Below the pieces are notes generated by a model. The model saw nothing but the letters and a program-made list of their open reading frames with translations. It made no database searches and had not been told where the DNA came from. DNA of 36,163 nt from Promethearchaeota archaeon. GTDB lineage: Archaea > Asgardarchaeota > Lokiarchaeia > Sigyniarchaeales > SOKP01. Shown here in pieces: positions 1 through 8,789 of this stretch. Each line of letters opens with the position of its first letter. Position 1 is the first letter of the stretch. The stretch covers positions 1-36,163 of the forward strand of contig SHMW01000041.1 of assembly GCA_008080735.1 (NCBI GenBank). Direction: 5' to 3'. The translations under genes and the position numbers were made by a program.

Positions 1-76
1 ATCTAATAGAAGGAATAAGAATTCTTATAAAGTATAGACTCCAAATTAAATTAAATAAAAAAAAAAACGATTTGAA

Positions 77-1372
77 ATGACTGAAGATATTTTAGAAGGC
101 AAAAAAGAACTTGAAGGTTTTAGTCGATTTGTGCTTTTTCAAGTGATTATTATTGGAGTGTTATGGCTTGCGGATACATTTTTCTATTTCTTTGAACAGA
201 ACATTTTTAATACTTACGTAACAAATGTACTGAATTTAGGTTATTTATTTATTACCTTAATGGTTGGATTAAGTGCCACAGTCGGTTTAATAATGAATTT
301 CGTATGGGGAATCATTAGTGATAATACACGTTCTAAATATGGAAGGAGGAGACCGTTTCTTTTATTTTCCATAATTGCGGGTATTGGGATGATACTTGCA
401 GCTTTTTCAAATAACTATATACTGCTTATAATTTTTGATGTATTGTTAATAGGAATTACTGCAAATGCAGTATCAGTGGCATCTCGAGCGCTTATTCCTG
501 ACGTCGCAGAATTAGAGAAACGCGGAAGAGCAAACGGAATAGTTCAAGCTGTCTCATATCTAGGATTGATTTTTGGATTAGTTATCTTCATACTCTTTGA
601 AGAAGATTTGGGTTCTACGGATCCTACAGTTGTATTGAATACACATATTCTTGTATTAACAATTGGAGGAATTGTATATTTAGTTTCTGGAGTTATTGGT
701 TTTTTCTTCATTAAGGAGAGACCCACCTCTGAATTACCTCCAAAAAAGAAATTTTCCACAGAGCTAAAAGAATTAATTGATATATCTCTCTTAAAAAATC
801 AAAAAAATTTTTTTAGAGTAATTGTTGCGACCTCAATATATCAAACAGGAATTGGATGCGTAATGGCGTATCTATTTCCTCTCCTCACAGATTCCGAATT
901 ATTTCCATTTGGTATGGTAGATTTACTTATGGCCATTGGAATTGGCTTTTTAAGTCTGGTTCTAGGGGTTATCCTCTTAGGACGATTAGCAGATAAGTTT
1001 GGGAGAAAAAAATTCATGCCTGGAGTTATCTTATTAATTTCAATAGCCTTTTTCTTTATACCTTATTCTATAACATCAGGCGGACTAATCCTATTTATAG
1101 TATTAACTCCTTTTTTGTTATTAGGATTACTTGGATTGAATACAATTATAAACGCTTGGGCTCAAGATACCTTGCCAGATGGAAAGAGAGGTCAATTCTA
1201 TGGAATTTTTAATATCACCTTGACAGTGCCGCAAATAATTGGAGGTATTTTTGGAGGATTAGTTGCGGAGATATTTACACCGATTTATATCTTTATTCCC
1301 GGAGCTATATTTTTCTTAATTTCTATTCCACTCTTCATGATTGTTAAAGAGACATTAAAGATGGACAAATAA
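77..1372 (+). CDS. MFS sugar transporter, GPH/SLC45-like
   Basis: A 431-residue membrane protein with about 12 hydrophobic segments. Two copies of the major facilitator loop motif are visible: GIISDNTRSKYGRRRP after segment 2 (residues about 78-93) and GRLADKFGRKK in the second half (about 306-316). The SDNTRSKYGRRRP form is typical of the glycoside-pentoside-hexuronide and SLC45 group, which import sugars with a cation. A TATA-like stretch (positions 24-33) lies upstream of the ATG. The convergent neighbours, a sugar/polyol dehydrogenase and a GH38-like glycosidase, fit a carbohydrate uptake and breakdown set. The fold is certain; the substrate is an inference from context. Confidence 0.85.
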   Translation: MTEDILEGKKELEGFSRFVLFQVIIIGVLWLADTFFYFFEQNIFNTYVTNVLNLGYLFITLMVGLSATVGLIMNFVWGIISDNTRSKYGRRRPFLLFSIIAGIGMILAAFSNNYILLIIFDVLLIGITANAVSVASRALIPDVAELEKRGRANGIVQAVSYLGLIFGLVIFILFEEDLGSTDPTVVLNTHILVLTIGGIVYLVSGVIGFFFIKERPTSELPPKKKFSTELKELIDISLLKNQKNFFRVIVATSIYQTGIGCVMAYLFPLLTDSELFPFGMVDLLMAIGIGFLSLVLGVILLGRLADKFGRKKFMPGVILLISIAFFFIPYSITSGGLILFIVLTPFLLLGLLGLNTIINAWAQDTLPDGKRGQFYGIFNITLTVPQIIGGIFGGLVAEIFTPIYIFIPGAIFFLISIPLFMIVKETLKMDK

Positions 1373-1386
1373 ACTAAAATAACCAT

Positions 1387-1405
1387 TATTTTTTTTAATT
1401 TTTTT
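1387..1405 (+). terminator. T-rich tract after MFS gene
   Basis: Two runs of 8 and 7 T residues lie 15-33 bases after the stop of the MFS gene, between convergent genes. Archaeal transcription ends at oligo-T tracts without needing a hairpin, and none is visible here. Confidence 0.4.
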
Positions 1406-1457
1406 AGATCTTTTATATCTGAAAAATAGGAAATAACAATAAAAAAATAATACTATA

Positions 1458-2471
1458 TTATTTTCTTTGAGGCTCAACTATCATTTTAATCCATTCTTCT
1501 CTATTATAATATTTGAAAGCATCCACTGCTTCTTCGAGCGTAATCCGTTTAGTGATCAAGCTTTCGAGGTCTAACGTTCCTGAGGCAATCATATCAAGTG
1601 CTTCATCCCAATAATCCTTTTCGGCTTTCGAATTTACCATCGCTTCGGGATAAACCAATTCTACACCCTTTTTTCTACAATTGACATATGGGATGTATTG
1701 CATTTTTTGCGCGCCAAATACCACCACACGATAACCGGGTTTCACTAAATCTATTGCATCCAGTAATGTTTCATTCAAACCCACCATTTCAAATACAGCA
1801 TGAGGGACCCCAAATTCTTTCGAGATCTCATCAACTACAGTATAATTGCCATGGGTAGGACGGGTGAATTCATTCGGATCAAACGTTTCAGCACCCCATT
1901 TTTCAGCCAAACTTCGCTTATGATGATATGGTTCTGAGGCGGCAACATCGATTCCATTATTCAATAGGATCTGGGTAAGGATTAAGCCAATGGGTCCAAG
2001 TCCAAACACTACAGCCTTCGGGGTTCCTTCAATCCGCTCAAATTCAGCTCTTTCGAAACAATTAATCGCACATCCAACGGCGTCAGCAAAGGAAATCTCG
2101 TCCATTTTCATATCATTTCTTACGATAGGGCCTGCTCCTGTCTTCTCGTCTTTTCCATGTCCGATCACGTTAACATATGTGGAATATTCGGCATAACCTT
2201 GACCCATTCGCGCTAAATGATCACCTATTTCGATTCCATCCACATTTTCACCTACTTCCACTGCAATAGCTCCTGTCTCATGACCGTGACCACCAGGCTC
2301 ATGGGCTTCAATCCAATGACCTCCTTCAAAAATCCCGACATCACTTCCGCAGATCCCTACTGAAACCATTTTTGCTAATACATCATTGGGACCGCATTTG
2401 GGAATGGGGACGTCTATTAACTTTACGTTCCATGGTTCTGGAAACACTAATGCTCTCATTGTACCTTTCAT
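1458..2471 (-). CDS. Zinc-dependent medium-chain dehydrogenase
   Basis: A 337-residue MDR-family dehydrogenase, probably oxidising a sugar or polyol with NAD(P). The catalytic zinc site is visible as GICGSD (Cys41) and GHE (His64, Glu65). The Rossmann nucleotide-binding loop is FGLGPIG (about residues 156-162). The four-cysteine structural zinc lobe of classical alcohol dehydrogenases is absent; no cysteines occur between about residues 85 and 115. The ATG at 2471 is preceded by GAGGT with 6-base spacing. It lies 47 bases after the GH38-like gene on the same strand, so the two are probably co-transcribed. The exact substrate cannot be told from sequence; glucose, sorbitol or threonine dehydrogenase-type activities are all possible. 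Confidence 0.85.
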   Translation of the reverse strand: MKGTMRALVFPEPWNVKLIDVPIPKCGPNDVLAKMVSVGICGSDVGIFEGGHWIEAHEPGGHGHETGAIAVEVGENVDGIEIGDHLARMGQGYAEYSTYVNVIGHGKDEKTGAGPIVRNDMKMDEISFADAVGCAINCFERAEFERIEGTPKAVVFGLGPIGLILTQILLNNGIDVAASEPYHHKRSLAEKWGAETFDPNEFTRPTHGNYTVVDEISKEFGVPHAVFEMVGLNETLLDAIDLVKPGYRVVVFGAQKMQYIPYVNCRKKGVELVYPEAMVNSKAEKDYWDEALDMIASGTLDLESLITKRITLEEAVDAFKYYNREEWIKMIVEPQRK

Positions 2472-2518
2472 AAAATAACCTCTAATATTAAATAATCATC
2501 AAATCTACAAATAATTGA

Positions 2519-5311
2519 TCATCTGCCCCTAATTCCGTCAATTAGCAATCGAATCATCAATTTCAGACTGAGATTCAATGGTTTTGGTTTAACTTTCCCA
2601 TCAACTTCTGGATCAAAATTTTCGTTTACCTTCCGTACCCATTCAAGATAGGACATATCTAATAATTCTTCTATATCAAATTCACTGACCAGGTTTTTCG
2701 CAATAGTATTATAAAGAGAAAAATTGTCGCTTATTCGCGGGTTTTGTCTGTTTCCTATCAATATGAGCGGAGGAAAAGAAAAATGGTTCGCAAAATTTTG
2801 GATTTCCTTGGGGGGTTCATCTCCTACATAAGGAGACAGAACTAGTTCAAAATTAATTTTCTTACCACTAAAGGTGGGAGCTGTGGAATGATATGTCCCA
2901 AACAATTTTGGGATAATTTCTTGCGCATGTCCCGAACCTTCAGTCCAATAATTAAAATGCTCCCCATAATATGTTCCAAATGGATTGATTCTAATCTGCT
3001 GTCCTGTATCTTTTAGGTCCCCAAAACCTTCATCTTTTATTTTTATCGGAGAGAATGCGAAATTTGCGGCTTTTAATGCATTAAACCCTACGAGTATTCC
3101 TTTTTTCTTGTTTGTTAAAGCCATCCATCCATCAGAGACATTTGCAACCATACACCCAATATCAAAGTTCTTCGGATCCACCAGCTTCATATCGCAATCG
3201 AAATGAGAAATATATCCCATAAAATTCCGCTTCCATACACGTAGAGGAGTTTCCCTTCCGATAATATTAGGTTTAATTTCGCAGGGCATCACCTCTCGCC
3301 AGCGCTCATCCCAAGGATCTTCTACAAAAGAGGTACCATCTTCACTACACTTTTCCCCCGTAATATCACATAGTTGCATTTTTACTTCTAAGAAAACATG
3401 TTTAAGCCCCGCATAGAGAGTTATCGTTTTTTCCGCGAGAACTGATGCGTCTTGAATGATCTCAAATCGGGAAATTAATTTTATCTGTGCAGAAAACCCA
3501 TCAGAACCGTCACGCATCACAATTATATCATTAGTGCTAGCAGAATATCGCTTTTCTTTCTTAGGATCACCGAATACTACTGCAGAATCTAGAAAATTAT
3601 CGCACCCGAATTCTTGATCTTTATACCGTAATGAATGTATTTTTCCATGTTGATCTAACTTAATGGTTATAAATTCATTTGATATTTCGTATTTTGTTGC
3701 TCTTATTTTGTTTTCTCTTGGCTCAGTTTTTTCTTCCTGAATCTCTAATTTAGTTTGAAAAAAATTTTTATCAGAAAATCGAGTGGGGTTTATTAAAGCC
3801 TCTAAGATATGACTGGAATTATCCTCTTGATTATAAATAGAATATTCAATATCAGTTTTTATGATTAATCGTGATGGTCGGTTATCGAATCTTTGAATTA
3901 ATTGATCTGGAAGTTCGGTCCTTATCAACAATGGAGATATTATATCTAATCGTTCTCTTTCAGAAATTCCACGATTTAGTATAGGAATTATGGTAAGGAT
4001 AATATCCTCCTCCCCTGTGTTTTTGTAGATTGTGGAAAATGAATCTTCCATGGCGATATTTAATGCTTTATCAGCTGCGCGATGGGAACGAATAGCATAA
4101 TTCATTGCTGTCTTTCTGCGATGAGGGTGCTGGAATGGCATCGACATTCCAAAATTAGTTGTAGAGGTAAAAAGAATCTGATTTTTGTTGTAGGTATCGA
4201 CAGCATCATCTTCACTTCTTATGTATTGATCTATTTCATTCTCCTTCTGAGTGTACCCTTGAGAACATAAGGTATCTGAAATACATTTAAACCATCGTGC
4301 TCTCTGACCTACTGTCCAAAATCGAGTGTTATTATATTTTTGGGCCCAGTTATAAAATCCATTCCAATTTCCGTCAGCTACATCCTGTTTGAGAACTGTC
4401 TTCCCACATACTTCTATCTTGGGGATAACATCAAGTAGATTGGCAAATTCGACGTGCTCATATGCATCTACGATCTCGGCAAATTCATCTAAACCCCGAG
4501 TATTTGGCATCCAACTTAGGAATTTAGGTAAAGAGACTCCAATCCAGTTGTCATAATCCATATCGAAATTTAAGAATAGTAGCGCATGCCCTTCTATAAA
4601 ATCCTTTTCTTGATATTTTCGGATCCGTTCAAACCATTTTTTAATAGAATAATAATCGAGAATGTCCCCAAACGCATACATAGGAATCATTATCATTGAG
4701 GCGTCAGAGACAGCAGATTGAAATTCCACTAAACCATATCTTTGGTTAAGATCTAAACGAGGATTAAGAAAAGGACGGCTAACGTCAAATGGATAGACTG
4801 AATAGTAAATACCAATACCCTCAACACCTAATTCATTATATTGTTCGATCATTCCTTGGGTAAACATCGTTTCTTGAGTGCGAGCATAGGGAGCGACGCG
4901 ATTACCAAATAATTGTTCTACTCCAATTCCCATAGAATTTTTCAAAAACCATTGATGCTGGATTTTAAATTGCTCAGTATCTAACACGGGTTGGGCGACA
5001 TTTCCCCAGGACCCGATTAAAACCTCATCCTTTCCCACTTTACATCGTTCGATTACTCGGTCAAGAATGTCTTGCTGATATTCTTGCTGAAGTTGTATAG
5101 ACCAAAATGTATCGGCATAGTCCCACGTCATACGCATTTTTCCATCGCAGAGACCTTTATCCTCGATTTCATCCAATTTATCGAGAATGGCTCGCATTAG
5201 TTTCATATCTTTTCCGAATCCAGTGGGTCCGCGACTATCCCCTCGGTACGAGTGGTAATAATTGATATGAGGGGATAAGACAAAATAAATCTTTTTTTCA
5301 TCTATATGCAA
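2519..5311 (-). CDS. GH38-like glycoside hydrolase (alpha-mannosidase type), tentative
   Basis: A 930-residue protein without signal peptide or membrane segment. The start VLSPHINYYHSYRGDS (about residues 11-26), the WDYADTFW segment (about 64-71) and the later APYARTQETMFTQGM and YYSVYPFDVSRPF segments resemble the (beta/alpha)7 glycosidase barrel of the GH38/GH57 superfamily. The C-terminal half is beta-rich, as in the GH38 C-terminal domains. The usual HxHxDxGW motif of GH38 is not present in standard form, so the family assignment is tentative. The start is TTG; an in-frame TGA lies shortly upstream, and no in-frame ATG precedes the first conserved motif. Probably cytosolic, acting on oligosaccharides brought in by the neighbouring transporter, and in an operon with the dehydrogenase. 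Confidence 0.5.
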   Translation of the reverse strand: MHIDEKKIYFVLSPHINYYHSYRGDSRGPTGFGKDMKLMRAILDKLDEIEDKGLCDGKMRMTWDYADTFWSIQLQQEYQQDILDRVIERCKVGKDEVLIGSWGNVAQPVLDTEQFKIQHQWFLKNSMGIGVEQLFGNRVAPYARTQETMFTQGMIEQYNELGVEGIGIYYSVYPFDVSRPFLNPRLDLNQRYGLVEFQSAVSDASMIMIPMYAFGDILDYYSIKKWFERIRKYQEKDFIEGHALLFLNFDMDYDNWIGVSLPKFLSWMPNTRGLDEFAEIVDAYEHVEFANLLDVIPKIEVCGKTVLKQDVADGNWNGFYNWAQKYNNTRFWTVGQRARWFKCISDTLCSQGYTQKENEIDQYIRSEDDAVDTYNKNQILFTSTTNFGMSMPFQHPHRRKTAMNYAIRSHRAADKALNIAMEDSFSTIYKNTGEEDIILTIIPILNRGISERERLDIISPLLIRTELPDQLIQRFDNRPSRLIIKTDIEYSIYNQEDNSSHILEALINPTRFSDKNFFQTKLEIQEEKTEPRENKIRATKYEISNEFITIKLDQHGKIHSLRYKDQEFGCDNFLDSAVVFGDPKKEKRYSASTNDIIVMRDGSDGFSAQIKLISRFEIIQDASVLAEKTITLYAGLKHVFLEVKMQLCDITGEKCSEDGTSFVEDPWDERWREVMPCEIKPNIIGRETPLRVWKRNFMGYISHFDCDMKLVDPKNFDIGCMVANVSDGWMALTNKKKGILVGFNALKAANFAFSPIKIKDEGFGDLKDTGQQIRINPFGTYYGEHFNYWTEGSGHAQEIIPKLFGTYHSTAPTFSGKKINFELVLSPYVGDEPPKEIQNFANHFSFPPLILIGNRQNPRISDNFSLYNTIAKNLVSEFDIEELLDMSYLEWVRKVNENFDPEVDGKVKPKPLNLSLKLMIRLLIDGIRGR

Positions 5312-5497
5312 GTTTCTTCATCTATATTTCTCATTAATTATAAAAAAAAGTGTTTTTTAAGTTAAAAAGATTAAGAGATTCGATAAAACAATGGCTCGGT
5401 AGGTTGTTAAAGATAAAAACGAGGTTATAGATATTTGAAAAAAGAGGATTTCATGAAATATTGTAAAATAATGTAACTCGAAAGAGTGCTTTTAGAA

Positions 5498-6658
5498 TTA
5501 TTCCTCTTCGAGATCTTCTTCTTTAGTTTCTGTTTCATCGGGTTCTTCCAATTGTTCTTGTTGTTCACTATATTCTTGTATTTTTTGCATCACAGATTCT
5601 TCTGTAGCTTGTTGAGAAGGCATTGGCATCTTTTCATAGATCTCTATATATTTGACATCCTCAACCTCATCAGATAAATAAGTTTGTAAATCATTAGCAA
5701 GTCCAAATTTTAAATATGTTAGATTTTGAAATAGATACATCTGTGGAACCGTAATCTCGATGATCTTATATTTTTCGTCATATTCTATTTTAAAATCTTC
5801 GATGTTATCGGGGGGGATGCCTTTATTTTGCATGAAGTGCTCAACCTTTTTATCGAAATCTTCGATTTTATCTAATATTTCCACATTATAGTCCACATAC
5901 TGACCAGCAAGAGGATGGTTATAATCGACGATAACTTTTCCTTGGACGATATTTCTCACTCTCCCCCTCTGGGCACCTTGTTGGGTTCTGCGAGTGAATT
6001 CTTGGCCTATCTCTGGAGGTTTTCCTTTATTCATTCTTCGAAATTTCGCAATTCCAATCCGTTCAATTTTTGATGGATCGCGTTTTCCAAAAGCTTTTTC
6101 AGGAGGGATACGAACAGATTTTCTTTCGAAATACTTCATATTCTCTACGGTTTCCATAAGTCCTTCATTTAAAAATCCAGGTTTCCCGACTACTACAAAA
6201 TCGGGTGTATATTGCCCTTGGCGTGCTTCTTGTTCTTCATAAATACCCGCTTTCTTTGCATCTTCCTCAGAAGATACACGAAATACGTTTCCTTTCCTTG
6301 TTTTTCCAGTAATTTTTACGAGGACAAAATCTCCTTGTTCAAGTGCAGTTCCCTCTAACCTTTCAATCTTTTCTTCTTGTTTTCTGACTTCCTCTTGAAT
6401 TTTCTGTTCCTCCTCTTCGGTTAGAGTTGGTTCTTCTATTTCTGTTTCAATCTTCTCCACTTCTTTCTCTTCGGGCGTATCCTCTAACATAGACTTAGCG
6501 CTTTCGATAAATTTTTCCGCACTTGCCTTACCGATACCCTCTATCTCAGTTAAAGCGTCGATATCTGAATTAGCTAAATCTTCCACAGATTTAATTCCCG
6601 CTTTTTTGAGGTTCTTTACAGTTTTCTTACCTAATCCTTTGACTTCTTCTAAACTCAT
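5498..6658 (-). CDS. FKBP-type peptidyl-prolyl isomerase with N-terminal helix-hairpin-helix domain
   Basis: 386 residues. Residues 1-60 hold two helix-hairpin-helix motifs (VKGLGKKTVKNL and IEGIGKASAEKF), as in Rad51- or topoisomerase-type DNA-binding HhH domains. A charged, Glu-rich linker (about 60-100) follows. An archaeal long-type FKBP/SlyD domain runs from about 105 to 275, with IPPEKAFGKRDPSKIERI and HPLAGQYVDYNVEILDI-like segments, including the inserted chaperone flap. Another alpha/beta domain (about 280-345) and an acidic tail ending in LEEE follow. Archaeal FKBP26-type proteins normally have no HhH domain, so this is a fusion. It is expected to catalyse prolyl isomerisation and act as a chaperone in the cytosol. 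Flanked by non-coding gaps of about 140-190 bases on both sides, so probably monocistronic. Confidence 0.85.
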   Translation of the reverse strand: MSLEEVKGLGKKTVKNLKKAGIKSVEDLANSDIDALTEIEGIGKASAEKFIESAKSMLEDTPEEKEVEKIETEIEEPTLTEEEEQKIQEEVRKQEEKIERLEGTALEQGDFVLVKITGKTRKGNVFRVSSEEDAKKAGIYEEQEARQGQYTPDFVVVGKPGFLNEGLMETVENMKYFERKSVRIPPEKAFGKRDPSKIERIGIAKFRRMNKGKPPEIGQEFTRRTQQGAQRGRVRNIVQGKVIVDYNHPLAGQYVDYNVEILDKIEDFDKKVEHFMQNKGIPPDNIEDFKIEYDEKYKIIEITVPQMYLFQNLTYLKFGLANDLQTYLSDEVEDVKYIEIYEKMPMPSQQATEESVMQKIQEYSEQQEQLEEPDETETKEEDLEEE

Positions 6659-6799
6659 ATGAATTCAATTCCTACAACTTTTATAATCGAATCAATTATA
6701 TAAAACAATCTAACATAATTTCTAAATTTTTAGGTTTTTTAGAAGTCTCAATCAAAAATAGAATAACTTATATCAATTAAACATACTCAAAAATTATTT

Positions 6800-7912
6800 T
6801 TATGACACTGGCTCCCAGACTATTCCAAGTTTGGAGGCATATTCTTTGACTTCTCGCATCTCTTCAGTACTGGGACGTCTATTTATTTCATCGAACTTAT
6901 AGGCGTGATATTCAGGTCTGTACTGTCCCATAATATTAACTACACATTTTGGGACTTGTTCGGCTATGAAATCTAAGATCGGTTTAGAACAACATTCTAT
7001 ATGATTGGGCATTACTAAATGTCTAATTATTATTTCGGCACTTCCCTCTTCATGAATCCGTTTTAAATTTCTGGTTAATATATCATAATAGTTTTCAATT
7101 TCGGAATAATTTTTCGCACATTCATTGTTTCCATATTTAAAATCTGGGAGCCAAAAATCTATAAAGTCTATGATTAAAGAAAGTCCCTCTTCCGAGAGGA
7201 AAAAGTTGGAATTCCATAGTTGACAAATATTTATTTTTTGATATTCTAAGCTGGCAATAATAGTATGAAGATTTGGGATTGGATCACCACCCACATAATT
7301 TATATTAAGTGCACCTTTATTTGAGAGACGTTCTGCGGTGTCTGCTAAGTCTTGAGGGTCTGCCTCCTTCGCAATTTCGGATATATCACGTTTACCTTTC
7401 CATGCTTGGGATATGTCATAGTTTTGACAGAATACGCATCCGAAATTACAACCTTGGAAGAAAATTGTTCCAGAAGGAACCAAAACGCTCTCTTCTCCGT
7501 GATGCAAAAACGCGGAAGTTATATAGGAACTCTCAGGTATTAAACAATAACCCTTCTCCCCATCTATCCTGTTAACTTCACATCGCCTTTCGCAGAATAT
7601 ACATTGCTCAAGGTATTTTCGCGCTAATGTAGCTGAGAGAGTTATATAATTTTTATCCTTGATTTTTCGTGATTTCAATTCTTGTTCGCTTTTATCCAAA
7701 AGAGCTTTAAAACTAACAGATTGTTCTTTTAACTTTTCTTCTAATATTTCAATGGAATTATGTTGTTCAAAATCACATTCCAAGGTTTTAGCGATTAAAT
7801 AGCGTGCGATTCGGTTATCATCAATAATATCTCTGTATCGAGAGAAGCGTTTTTTGACTTCTGGGTGTTTCCACGCAGATTGGGAATCTGGTCGAAGAAA
7901 TCGAAAGGACAT
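6800..7912 (-). CDS. PflX-like radical SAM protein (COG1313 type)
   Basis: 370 residues. The radical SAM cluster is GCNFGCVFCQNYD: Cys155, Cys159 and Cys162 in CX3CX2C spacing, which binds the 4Fe-4S cluster that cleaves S-adenosylmethionine. Upstream, CIFCERRCEVNR and GYC (Cys104, 107, 111, 123) form the extra four-cysteine motif typical of the PflX (COG1313) group related to pyruvate formate-lyase activating enzyme. NYVGGDPIP and the IIRHLVMPNH segment also match. The first 95 residues form an additional N-terminal region that I do not recognise. No glycyl radical enzyme is visible nearby, so the substrate is unknown. Confidence 0.85.
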   Translation of the reverse strand: MSFRFLRPDSQSAWKHPEVKKRFSRYRDIIDDNRIARYLIAKTLECDFEQHNSIEILEEKLKEQSVSFKALLDKSEQELKSRKIKDKNYITLSATLARKYLEQCIFCERRCEVNRIDGEKGYCLIPESSYITSAFLHHGEESVLVPSGTIFFQGCNFGCVFCQNYDISQAWKGKRDISEIAKEADPQDLADTAERLSNKGALNINYVGGDPIPNLHTIIASLEYQKINICQLWNSNFFLSEEGLSLIIDFIDFWLPDFKYGNNECAKNYSEIENYYDILTRNLKRIHEEGSAEIIIRHLVMPNHIECCSKPILDFIAEQVPKCVVNIMGQYRPEYHAYKFDEINRRPSTEEMREVKEYASKLGIVWEPVS

Positions 7913-8046
7913 ATTATTTAGTAATTCATTAAAAGTATATAATTGATTCCCTTAGAAATATAAACAATAATTCGAGCAAAAAAACCGACTTTAGAGGAGG
8001 TCAAAATGAGCGCTTACACTAAGATATCGATTAGCCCATCTTAATT

Positions 8047-8571
8047 TTAGTTATGTGCATTTGATACAAGTGTTTTAGTCAATTCTACAAACGCATCCTC
8101 GACATTTTCCCCTGTTTTCGCCGAGGTTTGGATATAAATACTCTCGTTGGTTTCTGCAAAATTGGTAGGCTCATTGGGATCAATTACATCTCCAATATCT
8201 GATAAAAGATCTGATTTGTTTCCTATCAAAATAAAGGGTACATCATATCCAACATATTTATTCATTTCAGAATACCATTTTTTCGTTAATACTTCATAAG
8301 TGAATGATCGTGATAAGTCAAACACCATGAGTGCACCGCTCGTTCCCCTATAATAATTTCTACGCATATATTTTAGCCGTTCTTGACCACCTATATCCCA
8401 TAAATTAAGCTTAATCTTATATCCATCAATTTCTAACTCCTTATTTAATAAGTCTACACCCATGGTCATTTTATAGTTTGTAGAAAACTTATCGTGAACA
8501 AAACGGTCTACTAGGCTCGTTTTTCCGACCGACCCTGGCCCAATCAAGATAATTTTGAATTGAAAATCCAT
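8047..8571 (-). CDS. Ras-superfamily small GTPase (Rab/Arf-like)
   Basis: 174 residues from the ATG at 8571; a TTG three codons earlier is less likely because the usual N-terminus is MDFQFKIILIG. All G motifs are present: G1 GPGSVGKT (11-18), switch I Thr36, G3 WDIGGQE (58-64), G4 NKSD (118-121), G5 TSAKT (149-153). The G3 form DIGGQE resembles Arf rather than Rab (DTAGQE), while the rest is Rab/Ras-like; such mixed types are common among Asgard GTPases. The C-terminus ends in SNAHN with no cysteine, so no prenylation site, and no N-terminal myristoylation glycine. It probably acts as a cytosolic GTP switch. A perfect palindrome sits 29 bases upstream of the ATG. Confidence 0.92.
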   Translation of the reverse strand: MDFQFKIILIGPGSVGKTSLVDRFVHDKFSTNYKMTMGVDLLNKELEIDGYKIKLNLWDIGGQERLKYMRRNYYRGTSGALMVFDLSRSFTYEVLTKKWYSEMNKYVGYDVPFILIGNKSDLLSDIGDVIDPNEPTNFAETNESIYIQTSAKTGENVEDAFVELTKTLVSNAHN

Positions 8572-8600
8572 ATCCAACAACGATTTTAATTTAATTTTGA

Positions 8601-8624
8601 ATTAGCGAAATTCATTTCGCTAAT
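8601..8624. promoter_or_regulatory. Perfect inverted repeat upstream of the small GTPase
   Basis: ATTAGCGAAAT (8601-8611) and its exact reverse complement (8614-8624) are separated by two bases. The element ends 29 bases before the GTPase ATG and lies near the expected transcription start, downstream of an AATATATATTT TATA-like stretch at about 8641-8654. It could be a repressor operator or a leader hairpin. Confidence 0.55.
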
Positions 8625-8789
8625 GAATAATAATGGAGGACAAATATATATTTAATTTTTTTAGAGAAAAAATGTGTACTTAACTTGATTAATTTTTTTT
8701 TATGATACAATGTTGAGAAAATGAATTTACTTACAAGTTAATTTATGAGAGGTTTAGAATAAGATACCTTATTTGGTAAAAAAGAGAAT

